NCBI RefSeq assembly: GCF_000253155.1
Contig: NC_015291.1
Coordinates: forward strand, 1,335,001 to 1,399,000
Source: Streptococcus oralis Uo5
GTDB taxonomy: Bacteria > Bacillota > Bacilli > Lactobacillales > Streptococcaceae
Direction: 5' to 3'
DNA: 64,000 nt
In this document: in pieces, positions 45,216 to 53,071 of the stretch
How positions within the stretch are numbered: the first letter of the stretch is position 1
Layout: each line of letters opens with the position of its first letter
Position numbers and translations under genes: made by a program
Notes under the pieces: generated by a model
Told to the model about the DNA's origin: nothing
The model's database searches: none
Seen by the model: only the letters and a program-made list of their open reading frames with translations

Positions 45216-46001
45216 TTACGAACCTGCACTTTCGTAAGCATCCAGGCCCCTGTCCCAGAGTTTTAAAGAAATAACAAAGAAGACAAGAGAAATCACAATT
45301 AATCCACCAATATTAAAGAGCCCGTCTTTGTCCTGCAAGAAATAGCTGGCAGGATAGTAGGCTGTAAATGCGAAAGGTACGATAAAGCTAATCAACCAAC
45401 GAAGAAGCGAATTGTAAATGGAAATCGGATACTTGGCAAAGTCATTAAACATATAAAAAATATAAATCATGGCTCCTGACTGCTTGGTCCAAAAGGCGAT
45501 ACTGGCTGTCGCGATTTTCAAGGAAGTATAGATCAAGGTCGCAAAGGGAATACAAACTAGAAAAAGCAGAAATTTAGGAAGAGTCCAAGCAATACTAGAT
45601 ACTGTTGTCGCTAGTAAAATTCCACCGACCAAAAGTTCACCTAAGGCATCAATCTGAAAGGTCTCAACAAGGATGTGAAAGAGAGGATTGATGGGACGCG
45701 TCAGGTACTTGTCAAACTCCCCTTTTCGAACTAGTCGTTGACCTAAAGCCCAGAGATTGTCAAAAAAGAGATGGTCCAATCCCTTGGGAATCAAAGAAAA
45801 TCCATAGATAAATGCAATCTCTTGAAAGGTCCAACCCTCTAGCGAAGGGATGTGTTGAAAGATGACATTGAGAAACAAGAGGTTCAAGCCTTGGGTCAGA
45901 AAGACTCCCAAGACACCAACCACAAAATCAACCTTGTACTCCATGATTTGCTTGATGTATTGTCTGATAAAAATCAAATGCATGCGTTGATATTTTTTCA
46001 T
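45216..46001 (-). CDS. ABC-2 type transporter permease 2
   Basis: A 261-residue membrane protein with six helices, of the DUF990/ABC-2 type. Near residue 100 it reads RKGEFDKYLTRPINPLFHIL, which is conserved in this exporter family. It pairs with the permease encoded upstream and the ATPase at 46823. Substrate unknown; such three-gene sets move lipids, polysaccharide parts or antimicrobial compounds outward. It begins one base after the previous stop. Confidence 0.85.
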   Translation of the reverse strand: MKKYQRMHLIFIRQYIKQIMEYKVDFVVGVLGVFLTQGLNLLFLNVIFQHIPSLEGWTFQEIAFIYGFSLIPKGLDHLFFDNLWALGQRLVRKGEFDKYLTRPINPLFHILVETFQIDALGELLVGGILLATTVSSIAWTLPKFLLFLVCIPFATLIYTSLKIATASIAFWTKQSGAMIYIFYMFNDFAKYPISIYNSLLRWLISFIVPFAFTAYYPASYFLQDKDGLFNIGGLIVISLVFFVISLKLWDRGLDAYESAGS

Positions 46002-46002
46002 A

Positions 46003-46821
46003 CTAACCTCCCTGAATGGTGATGAATGTCTGGACCCGTTTCCAAATCAACTGAGACAAGCCCACCATCACTATGAGCCAGAAGAACTGTAGCAAGATGG
46101 CCTGAAGAATCTGACTGGCATCGTATTTCCCAACAATGATCATAACCGGAGTGTAAATCAAGGATGAAAAAGGCAGGAAGGACAGGATATCTGAAACAAT
46201 CTTTGGAAAGAAAGCCAAGGGAATCAAACTTCCAGACATAAAGGCCACTATGGAAGTCTTGAGTAGATTGGAACCCCATAGATTTTTAAACACAAAGGCT
46301 GAAAATCCAAAGCAGATATTAAAGAAAAAGTTGATCAGGTAGGCTAGGGTTAAGCTAAAGAGATAAAGGACAGTTAAGCCCAGCACTTCTACAATCCCTT
46401 GCCCCGATAAGATTTTCATCAAGACAATGACACTTAAAAATGGCAGTCCAACAGAGATAAAAATCAACCACTTGGATCCAAGCTCTGTAAAGAGGTAAGA
46501 GGCCGCAAAATGCACTGGTCGCAACAAGCGCATGATAATGGAACCATCCTTGACCTCCTCCCCAATCATAAAGGACGAATCTGACCTAGTCAGAAGATTA
46601 GTCACAAAACTCATAATGATGTAGAGGGTGATATCTGCCATGCTGAAGCCCTGAATCAAAGAATCTTGCGAAGAATCAAAGACCGCCTTCCAGAGATAGA
46701 AAGCGACAAAAGCTCCCATAACATCCCCAATCCGATAGAGAATAAAGTTGACTCGATAGGTGATCAACTCCTGAACACCTGCATTGATAAAGGGTTTATA
46801 ACGTCTCCACAATTTGACCAT
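46003..46821 (-). CDS. ABC-2 type transporter permease 1
   Basis: A 272-residue membrane protein with six helices. The sequence GEEVKDGSIIMRLLRPVHFA near residue 88 matches the equivalent RPxxP segment of its partner. It forms a heterodimeric exporter channel with the neighbour. Coupled to the ATPase gene by a single base. No signal peptide. Confidence 0.85.
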   Translation of the reverse strand: MVKLWRRYKPFINAGVQELITYRVNFILYRIGDVMGAFVAFYLWKAVFDSSQDSLIQGFSMADITLYIIMSFVTNLLTRSDSSFMIGEEVKDGSIIMRLLRPVHFAASYLFTELGSKWLIFISVGLPFLSVIVLMKILSGQGIVEVLGLTVLYLFSLTLAYLINFFFNICFGFSAFVFKNLWGSNLLKTSIVAFMSGSLIPLAFFPKIVSDILSFLPFSSLIYTPVMIIVGKYDASQILQAILLQFFWLIVMVGLSQLIWKRVQTFITIQGG

Positions 46822-46822
46822 C

Positions 46823-47815
46823 TTAGAGCTCCTTTCGATAGAAGCGACGGATAATATCCTCGATATCCGTATCCACCATCTTCAAATCGCGGATTTCAAA
46901 ATCAGACAGGGTTTGCTTGATAATCTCAGCCGACTGGTAGCGAGAACTGTCGAATTCAATACTGAGGCTGTTTCCTTGTCTATCAATGGTCATATCCGAA
47001 GAGCCTTCATAGTGAGAGACAAGATGACTTTGCCCTGGTAGCAGTTCAAAGGAAAGAGTCTTCATCTTGCCAAAGGTTTCCTTGAGCTGGCTAACCGTTC
47101 CATCAAAAATCTCTTGCCCCTTATCAATCATAAAAATTCGATCACAGAGTTGCTCAATGTCGCTCAGGTCGTGAGTGGTCAAGAGGATAGTTGTTTCTTC
47201 CTCCTGATTGATCTGGGTAATAGCCCGGCGAATATTGTCCTTGACGGAAACATCCAGACCAATGGTCGGTTCATCTAAAAAGAGAACCTTGGGATTGTGG
47301 AGCAAGGAAGCCGCAATATCCGCCCGCATCCGTTGCCCCAGTGAAAGAGTCCGCACGGGGTCCTTGATAAATTCCTTCAAATCCAAGACTTCATTCAAAA
47401 AATCCATGCGCTTATGAAAGAGCGAGTCTGGCACATCGTAAATCTCTTTCAAGACCGTGTAGGTCTCTTGCAGGGCCAGATCCCACCATAGCTGGGTTCG
47501 TTGTCCAAAGACAACTCCAATATCCTTGACATAATCTTGGCGATTGTCCTGAGGAATCTTGCCATTGATTCGACAATAACCCGATGTCGGCTTCAAAATT
47601 CCTGTCAGCATTTTAATGGTTGTCGACTTCCCAGCACCATTTGCTCCGATAAAGCCTAAAATTTGGCCTTTTGGAACTTCAAAGGTCAAATCCTTGACCG
47701 CTTCAAAGGTCTGCTTTTCAGGATGAATAAAGGAGCGCAAAGCCCCCTTCAAGCCTGGTTCCTTTACTGTCTTCACAAAATTTTTCTGAAGATGTTCCAC
47801 TTCTATCATTGCCAT
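46823..47815 (-). CDS. ABC-2 type transporter ATPase
   Basis: A 330-residue ATPase. Walker A is GANGAGKSTTIKML near residue 54, the signature SLGQRMRADIAASLL near 157, and Walker B VLFLDEPTIGLD. A C-terminal extension of about 85 residues follows the ABC domain, as in DrrA/NatA-type exporters. First gene of a three-gene operon with a strong promoter (47927-47955). It resembles the DUF990-linked ATPases of streptococci; the exported substrate is unknown. Confidence 0.9.
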   Translation of the reverse strand: MAMIEVEHLQKNFVKTVKEPGLKGALRSFIHPEKQTFEAVKDLTFEVPKGQILGFIGANGAGKSTTIKMLTGILKPTSGYCRINGKIPQDNRQDYVKDIGVVFGQRTQLWWDLALQETYTVLKEIYDVPDSLFHKRMDFLNEVLDLKEFIKDPVRTLSLGQRMRADIAASLLHNPKVLFLDEPTIGLDVSVKDNIRRAITQINQEEETTILLTTHDLSDIEQLCDRIFMIDKGQEIFDGTVSQLKETFGKMKTLSFELLPGQSHLVSHYEGSSDMTIDRQGNSLSIEFDSSRYQSAEIIKQTLSDFEIRDLKMVDTDIEDIIRRFYRKEL

Positions 47816-47926
47816 AAATCTCTCCCTATCGCAAGGAATTGCAACATTGTATTTTTGATTACAAATATCTAAATCCTTACTTTCTACACCTTCTCAATAT
47901 TATTACAGAAGGCTTTATACCAACCT

Positions 47927-47964
47927 ATTATAGTCCAATAAAAAATAGAATGCAAGCGTTTGCC
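47927..47964 (-). promoter_or_regulatory. ABC-2 operon promoter with cre-like word
   Basis: TTGCAT (47955-47950), 17 bp, TATAAT (47932-47927). Overlapping the -35 is GGCAAACGCTTGCAT (47964-47950), a cre-like palindrome with two mismatches. The rest of 47816-48044 is featureless AT-rich sequence. Confidence 0.6.
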
Positions 47965-48044
47965 TATAGATTATGAAATTAGAGATTTCTCTCTTAAAAT
48001 AATACTTTTAAACAAAAATTCTGGTTTAGTAGTTTCCTTAAAAC

Positions 48045-48072
48045 ACCAAAAAACCTGCCCAATGGGCAGGTT
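48045..48072 (-). repeat. fba-type terminator, distal copy (left border of accessory cassette)
   Basis: 28 bases match 49773-49800 except two positions in the stem. AACCTGCCC-ATT-GGGCAGGTT with T run on the minus strand terminates the cassette's three-gene operon. With the copy at fba it flanks 1.7 kb. Confidence 0.85.
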
Positions 48073-48129
48073 GGTTGATTAAATTAATTAAAAATATATC
48101 TAATGTAGTAAATCAAAACTCACAAAAAT

Positions 48130-48336
48130 CTAAAAACCTAAACGTTCTTGATCCCAATTGCCATACTCATCATATCCAAATCCATCAGGATCCATTGCAT
48201 CAATACCACATTGTTCTAGAAATCTTGAACAGTCATGACAGCAGTAATCTTCATATCTTTCATCACTAGCTTCCCAATCAATTTCCTTTTTTGTAAACTG
48301 TTGTAAACACTCTTTACATTCGTATAGTTTTGCCAT
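48130..48336 (-). CDS. Small Cys-rich acidic protein of unknown function
   Basis: A 68-residue protein with four zinc-ribbon-like cysteines (YECKECLQQF and DYCCHDCSRF) and an acidic, Tyr/Gly-rich tail (DAMDPDGFGYDEYGNWDQE). Not recognised. Ribosome site GAGG before ATG 48336. It is the last gene of the divergent three-gene minus-strand operon of the accessory cassette. The base composition is AT-rich like its neighbours. Confidence 0.65.
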   Translation of the reverse strand: MAKLYECKECLQQFTKKEIDWEASDERYEDYCCHDCSRFLEQCGIDAMDPDGFGYDEYGNWDQERLGF

Positions 48337-48350
48337 AATATTACCTCTTT

Positions 48351-48701
48351 TTAATTTTCATTAAAATTTTCAATATAATCAATAATTTTTAATTTCATAG
48401 ATTTTGTGATTAGAGATTTTTTTACCAATTCAACGAGTTCTTCTTTCGAAGTTGTTTTAAGATGTTCTTTAAGAACAAGTTTTGTAATATTTTCAATACC
48501 AAACTCAGTTATTTTATCAGCTAATAAACCTATAGTTCCTAAAAGAACTAATCCTCCAACCATACCAAATGCTCCAAGTCCAAGAGCAGCTAAGGCTGTT
48601 GTTAGCGCTGCCCCACCTGCTAACCCTGTCGCACTCATAGCTATCATTAGTATTACAGATGGAAAACCAAAAGCTGCTATTTTTCTAACAAGTTCATCCA
48701 T
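48351..48701 (-). CDS. Small Gly/Ala-rich membrane hairpin protein of unknown function
   Basis: A 116-residue protein. Residues 10-60 are two hydrophobic segments rich in Gly and Ala (FPSVILMIAMSATGLAGGAA; ALGLGAFGMVGGLVLLGTIG). Residues 65-116 form a basic amphipathic helical tail (KEELVELVKKSLITKSMKLK). No family recognised with confidence. The GG-spaced hairpin resembles small pore- or channel-type proteins, which is inference only. Ribosome site GGGGAG. Middle gene of the operon. Confidence 0.7.
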   Translation of the reverse strand: MDELVRKIAAFGFPSVILMIAMSATGLAGGAALTTALAALGLGAFGMVGGLVLLGTIGLLADKITEFGIENITKLVLKEHLKTTSKEELVELVKKSLITKSMKLKIIDYIENFNEN

Positions 48702-48760
48702 TATAACTCCCCTTTATTTTATATTACCCTACTTTTAATGAATTAACCACAATATATGAA

Positions 48761-48964
48761 TTAATCAATCCAATTTTGGTATTTTTTGTTTAGTATTTTT
48801 GCACATTCTAAAACACTGAAGTCACTAGATTCTAAAAAATCTAGTTCTGGTCCTTTATTGTTTATCAAAAAGTCCGTAAACTTTTTAGTAATTATGTTCT
48901 TTCTAACCAATAGAAAGAAACACAAACAAATTAACAATAAGATAAACGTCAATTGAATATCCAT
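48761..48964 (-). CDS. Small single-helix membrane protein of unknown function
   Basis: A 67-residue protein with an N-terminal membrane helix (IQLTFILLLICLCFFLLV) and a polar C-terminal part (KFTDFLINNKGPELDFLESS). Not recognised. AGAGGAG precedes ATG 48964. First gene of the operon; its leader is about 130 nt, with no clear structure. Confidence 0.65.
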   Translation of the reverse strand: MDIQLTFILLLICLCFFLLVRKNIITKKFTDFLINNKGPELDFLESSDFSVLECAKILNKKYQNWID

Positions 48965-49100
48965 AAAAACACTCCTCTTAATTTTTAATAAATAGTTTTA
49001 CTGTTAATCATAAAGAAGATAATATTAAAAATTCCTCTTTATTTTATCCTTTGTAATAATCAATCTTATAATTCAAATCCCTTCTACTTTTAGTATATAT

Positions 49101-49129
49101 AGTATAATATAAAATATTATACTTGTCAA
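49101..49129 (-). promoter_or_regulatory. Cassette promoter with perfect inverted-repeat operator
   Basis: TTGACA (49129-49124), 17 bp, TATACT (49106-49101). The inverted repeat AGTATAATAT-AAA-ATATTATACT (49101-49123) fills the whole spacer and the -10. A dimeric regulator bound here would exclude polymerase. The adjacent divergent XRE gene is the obvious candidate. Confidence 0.75.
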
Positions 49130-49226
49130 TTATTTTTTATAAGGTATATAATTTTAGTGTGGTCAACTATTTAAATTTTATTGTATTTTTGTTATAATAG
49201 AAGTAGAAAATTATAGGTAAGAAGAT

Positions 49227-49688
49227 ATGTTAAAAGAAAAATATCCATCAACAGAAGATACAAGAGCAATTCTACAAAATAACCTAAAAGCTATTCGTGA
49301 GATTTTAAATTGGACAAGTTTAGATCTTAGCAATCTTATAGGAGTTACTAAACAAACCATCAGTAATCTTGAAACTCAAAAAAGTAGATTAACAAAACTT
49401 CACTATATTGCATTACGTACCGTAATAGATTTCGAAATTGAAAATTTAAAAACAACAGATCAAGACAGAGCTGATAGAGCAGAGTTGTTGCTAAATTTTT
49501 TTGATGAATCAGAAAAATATGCAGTATCTGAGAAAAAATCTATAGATTTAGAACAAATTAGTGAAGCATCTTCATTAATTGCAACTACTTCTACTGTTAA
49601 AAATGCTTCTAGAATCATTGCCTCGCTTGCACCAATTATTGGGGCAACAGTCGTTGCAGCCTTAATGAACTCAAAAGATAAGAAATAA
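49227..49688 (+). CDS. XRE-family regulator with hydrophobic C-terminal tail
   Basis: A 153-residue protein. The N-terminal helix-turn-helix (LDLSNLIGVTKQTISNLETQ, residues about 32-51) is typical XRE. A helical linker with acidic residues follows. The C-terminus (NASRIIASLAPIIGATVVAA) is hydrophobic enough to insert in or lie on the membrane. TATAAT at 49193-49198 and GGTAAGAAG precede ATG. It is divergent from the three small genes, whose promoter carries the inverted repeat. Confidence 0.82.
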   Translation: MLKEKYPSTEDTRAILQNNLKAIREILNWTSLDLSNLIGVTKQTISNLETQKSRLTKLHYIALRTVIDFEIENLKTTDQDRADRAELLLNFFDESEKYAVSEKKSIDLEQISEASSLIATTSTVKNASRIIASLAPIIGATVVAALMNSKDKK

Positions 49689-49772
49689 AATTTATTTCGT
49701 AAAAATAAAACAAAAAGTAAAAACTTCTAGTCGTTTTTGCTTTTTTATCTACAACAAAAAACTTTTCTATAA

Positions 49773-49800
49773 ACCAAAAAACCCACCCAATGGGCAGGTT
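49773..49800 (-). terminator. fba terminator (right border of accessory cassette)
   Basis: AACCTGCCC-ATT-GGGTGGGTT then TTTTTT on the minus strand, 22 bases after the fba stop. It is repeated at 48045-48072. Confidence 0.88.
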
Positions 49801-49822
49801 TCATCTGTATTGTTCAGCTAGA

Positions 49823-50704
49823 TTAAGCTTTACCTTCTGAACCGAATACGTCGATACGTTCTTCAACTGATGCTTGGATAGCTTTTACACCGTCAGCCAA
49901 GAATTTACGTGGGTCGAAGAGTTTCTTCTTGTCGTATTCAGCTTCGTTTGCTTCGTAGTCACGAGCAAATTTACGAGTTGCGTTAGCGAATGCGATTTGG
50001 CATTCAGTGTTAACGTTAACTTTCGCAACACCAAGTTTGATAGCTGCTTGGATTTGGTCATCAGGGATACCTGAACCACCGTGCAATACGATTGGGAAGC
50101 CTGGAAGAGCTTCTGTCAATTTCTTCAAGTGGTCAAGGTCAAGACCTTCCCAGTTTGCTGGGTAAGGACCGTGGATGTTACCGATACCAGCTGCCAAGAA
50201 GTCGATACCAGTTGCAACCATTGCTTTAGCGTCTTCGATTGGAGCCAACTCACCTTTACCGATGATACCGTCTTCTTCACCACCGATAGTACCAACTTCA
50301 GCTTCTACTGAGATACCTTTAGCGTGTGCTTTTTCAACAACGTCTTTAGCCAACTTAAGGTTTTCTTCAACTGGAAGGTGTGAACCGTCAAACATGATTG
50401 AAGTGTAACCAACTTCGATACACTCAAGTGCATCTTCGTAGTGACCGTGGTCAAGGTGGATAGCTACTGGTACAGTGATACCCATTGACTCAACAAGGTT
50501 AGCGATCAAGTTGCGAGCAACTTTGTAACCACCCATGTATTTAGCAGCACCCATTGAAGTTTGGATCAAAACTGGAGCTTTTTTAGCTTCTGCTGCACGC
50601 AAGATAGCTTGAGTCCACTCAAGGTTGTTTGTGTTAAATCCACCAACTGCATAACCGTTGTCACGAGCTGCTTGGACAAATTTTTCTGCTGAAACGATTG
50701 CCAT
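49823..50704 (-). CDS. fba: Class II fructose-1,6-bisphosphate aldolase
   Basis: A 293-residue zinc aldolase of glycolysis, splitting fructose-1,6-bisphosphate to DHAP and G3P. Zinc and catalytic residues lie in VPVAIHLDHGHYEDALECIE, EAEVGTIGGEEDGIIG, GIGNIHGPYPANW and the phosphate loop VLHGGSGIPDD. Length and codon use (highly biased) are typical of a highly expressed glycolytic gene. It lies downstream of vncS. The ribosome site GGAGG is strong. Confidence 0.97.
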   Translation of the reverse strand: MAIVSAEKFVQAARDNGYAVGGFNTNNLEWTQAILRAAEAKKAPVLIQTSMGAAKYMGGYKVARNLIANLVESMGITVPVAIHLDHGHYEDALECIEVGYTSIMFDGSHLPVEENLKLAKDVVEKAHAKGISVEAEVGTIGGEEDGIIGKGELAPIEDAKAMVATGIDFLAAGIGNIHGPYPANWEGLDLDHLKKLTEALPGFPIVLHGGSGIPDDQIQAAIKLGVAKVNVNTECQIAFANATRKFARDYEANEAEYDKKKLFDPRKFLADGVKAIQASVEERIDVFGSEGKA

Positions 50705-50843
50705 TTGTCAGGCCTCCTATATATTTTTTGGGACATCCCATTTACATTGTTCATTTTATCACTTTTTGACAAAAAAAGCTAGTTTTTCCCATACTTTAGA
50801 TTGAATTTCTTCCAACTCAATCAATGTAAACCCTTTCTTTCTT

Positions 50844-52172
50844 TTAGTCTTGAGCGACTTTAGGATAAGACATGAAGAAGGTCAAACGATCATCTTGCAT
50901 CTCAAAATGATAAGCTAATTTCTCGTGTTCTAATAAACTTTTGACCACAAAAATCCCCATCCCTGAACCCTTGGCATTGCGACTAGCATTTTCAGAAAAA
51001 GACTGGGCCAGTTTTTCTTGTTCTTCAGGACTACAGTTATTCTCGATAAAGAGCTCCCCTTCTCTCTCTCCGATACGGACCAAGCCGCCTGGAGCGGAGT
51101 GCTTGATAGCATTGCTGATGAGATTAGATAGAATCAACTTCATCACAGAAGGATTTATGTAAGCCTGCTGACGGGTAAGGCTAATGTCTACCTGGAGTTC
51201 TCTCTCCTTGGCGAGCAAAGCATAATCATTGACCAGACTTTGCGTCATCTGAAGAAGGTCGACCTCTTCTTTCTCGTCTCGCAATTCCTGAACAGAAGAA
51301 AGAGACAGTATCTGGAGAACGTGGTGGCTGAGGTCATCCACAATCCCCAAGGCAACTCCAAGATAATGGTCTCTATCCTTATAACGGCCGACATTTTCTT
51401 TCATATTTTCGATTAGGATTTTGAGACTGGCCAGAGGTGTTTTCAATTCATGAGAAGCCCCTCGTAGGAACTCAACCTTCATCTTCTCCAGCTGGAGAAT
51501 AGCTTCATTCTTGTCATGCAAGTCCGCAATGACAGTCAAGAGATGCTGGTAAAGGCTATTGATTTGTTCCTTGAGATCACCAATCTCATCCTTAGAATCC
51601 ACACGCAATCGCACTTGGGCATCTAATTCCATCATTCGACGGGTCACCCGCTTGATTTCCAAAATCGGTGCAACAATGGTCCGAGCGTAGATGTATGCTA
51701 CCAAAAGGGAAATCAGAAAGGATGCCAACAAAGTATAGGGAAGAAACTGGAGACTGATCTGCTCCGCTTCCTTTTGCAAATCCATGGAAGCTAGAAACTG
51801 AAGAGTCATAGTGCTACCATCTTGCGTTTTCACCTCACGCTCCTCAATAAAGAGAGAGGTGGTCTGGCGGTCCGTATCCAGAGGAAGATTGTCCTTGACC
51901 TCTAACTTGTCCTCGGTCATCTCTCCCTTGACAGCTCCTTTGATATCACTGCTCTGGGAATACAAGTCCAACACTCGCTCGATGCTTTGCCTATCTTTCC
52001 CTTCTAGGGACTGGGCAATGGCTGTCGCTTTCTGGCCAATGGTTTCCTGACGATGGCTCAGATAAGTAGAGGGAAAGAGAAAATAAATGGCTAAATGAAG
52101 ACAAATAACCAGAACACTAAAAATAGAGAAGGTATAGATAAAAATCTTTGTAAATAAACCTGTTCGTTTCAT
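50844..52172 (-). CDS. vncS: Sensor histidine kinase VncS
   Basis: A 442-residue sensor with two membrane helices (about 8-30 and 145-165) enclosing an extracellular domain. A HAMP-like linker follows (MMELDAQVRLRVDSKDEIGD). The H-box is GASHELKTPLASLKILIENM, and the ATPase boxes are LILSNLISNAIKHS and GSGMGIFVVKSLLEH. It pairs with VncR, which it overlaps by four bases. In pneumococcus this pair was reported near vex exporters; its claimed role in vancomycin tolerance is disputed. Confidence 0.93.
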   Translation of the reverse strand: MKRTGLFTKIFIYTFSIFSVLVICLHLAIYFLFPSTYLSHRQETIGQKATAIAQSLEGKDRQSIERVLDLYSQSSDIKGAVKGEMTEDKLEVKDNLPLDTDRQTTSLFIEEREVKTQDGSTMTLQFLASMDLQKEAEQISLQFLPYTLLASFLISLLVAYIYARTIVAPILEIKRVTRRMMELDAQVRLRVDSKDEIGDLKEQINSLYQHLLTVIADLHDKNEAILQLEKMKVEFLRGASHELKTPLASLKILIENMKENVGRYKDRDHYLGVALGIVDDLSHHVLQILSLSSVQELRDEKEEVDLLQMTQSLVNDYALLAKERELQVDISLTRQQAYINPSVMKLILSNLISNAIKHSAPGGLVRIGEREGELFIENNCSPEEQEKLAQSFSENASRNAKGSGMGIFVVKSLLEHEKLAYHFEMQDDRLTFFMSYPKVAQD

Positions 52173-52825
52173 TTTCTCTCCAATTTATAACCAACATTGC
52201 GCACAGTGAGGATGCAATCCAAGTCTAGCTTTTTCCGCAGTTCTTTGATATAGACATCAATGACACGGTCAAAGGGAACCTCATCTGTCGCCTTCCAGAC
52301 CGCATCAATTATCTGAGAACGAGTCAAGGCCCGGCCTTCATTTTTCACCAGATAGTCCAGAATTTCCAACTCTTTGGCATTGATGGCCACTTCTTGACCT
52401 GCTAGGCTTGCACTGTAACTCTCAAAGTCCACCTTGGTATCCTTATAGGAGAAGACTCGTCCTGTATCGTAGTAGCGCTTGAAAATCGCGTCTACCCTCA
52501 CTTTTAAGAGGGAGAGGGAGAAGGGTTTTTCCAGATAGCCGTCTGCTAGAGAAGCAAAAGCGCTCATCTTGTATTCCTCATCCTGAAAGGCGGTCAGCAT
52601 CAGGACAGGAACTTGACTGCTTTTACGAATCTCCGCTAGGACTTCTAGGCCATTAAACTTGGGCATCTGGATATCCAGTAGTACTAGAGCAACTTCATAG
52701 CTGGAAAATTTTTCCAGAGCTTCTTGACCATCTGCTGCCTCAATGGTTTCATAACCACAATCCGTCAAATAGTCACTGATCCCCTCACGGATCATCTCCT
52801 CATCTTCTACAATTAAAATTTTCAT
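52169..52825 (-). CDS. vncR: Response regulator VncR (OmpR family)
   Basis: A 218-residue regulator. The receiver has ILIVEDEEMIREGISDYLTD, the phospho-Asp in VLLDIQMPKF (about residue 50) and Lys in LEKPFSLSLL. The OmpR winged helix ends DRVIDVYIKELRKKLDLD. I take ATG 52825 (MKILIVEDEE); a GTG five codons earlier is also open, but AAAGGA lies only two bases before it, so the start is uncertain. It is probably the activator for the direct repeats upstream of vex1. Confidence 0.92.
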   Translation of the reverse strand: MKILIVEDEEMIREGISDYLTDCGYETIEAADGQEALEKFSSYEVALVLLDIQMPKFNGLEVLAEIRKSSQVPVLMLTAFQDEEYKMSAFASLADGYLEKPFSLSLLKVRVDAIFKRYYDTGRVFSYKDTKVDFESYSASLAGQEVAINAKELEILDYLVKNEGRALTRSQIIDAVWKATDEVPFDRVIDVYIKELRKKLDLDCILTVRNVGYKLERK

Positions 52826-52896
52826 AGAAAAACGTTTCACATTCCTTTAAATTTCTTGTAAATCTTCTCTGTTTCATCCTGATAGGAAGAGTCCTT

Positions 52897-53000
52897 ATAC
52901 TCAATGAAAATCAAAGAGCAAACTAGGAAGCTAGCCGCAGGCTGTACTTGAGTACGGCAAGGTGAAGCTGACGTGGTTTGAAGAGATTTTCGAAGAGTAT
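52897..53000 (-). repeat. BOX element 2
   Basis: A 104-bp A-C type BOX: boxA ATACTCTTCGAAAATCTCTT at 53000, CCACGTCAGCTTCACCTTGC, a short joining piece, and boxC GCGGCTAGCTTCCTAGTTTG to ATTGAGTAT. It lies between vex3 and vncR. Almost identical to 63831-63935. Confidence 0.95.
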
Positions 53001-53017
53001 TATCAAGATGAAATAGA

Positions 53018-53064
53018 TAAAAATGCTACCTATATTATACCCCATTTAGGGGAGAATAGGTAGC
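53018..53064 (-). terminator. vex3 terminator
   Basis: GCTACCTAT (53064-53056) pairs with ATAGGTAGC (53033-53025), with an inner CCCC-TAAA-TGGGG hairpin, and then ATTTTTAT. A TATAAT in the descending arm could also act as a promoter for vncRS. Confidence 0.7.
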
Positions 53065-53071
53065 AAGTTTT

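Noticed and set aside
52804..52881. 25-codon frame overlapping the vncR start as a new signalling peptide
   Set aside because: Ribosome site spacing is poor and there is no export signal; kept only as a remark in the Pep27 finding.
52897..53000. RUP or insertion-sequence remnant between vex3 and vncR
   Set aside because: The sequence matches boxA and boxC motifs, so it is a BOX element; no transposase fragments are present.
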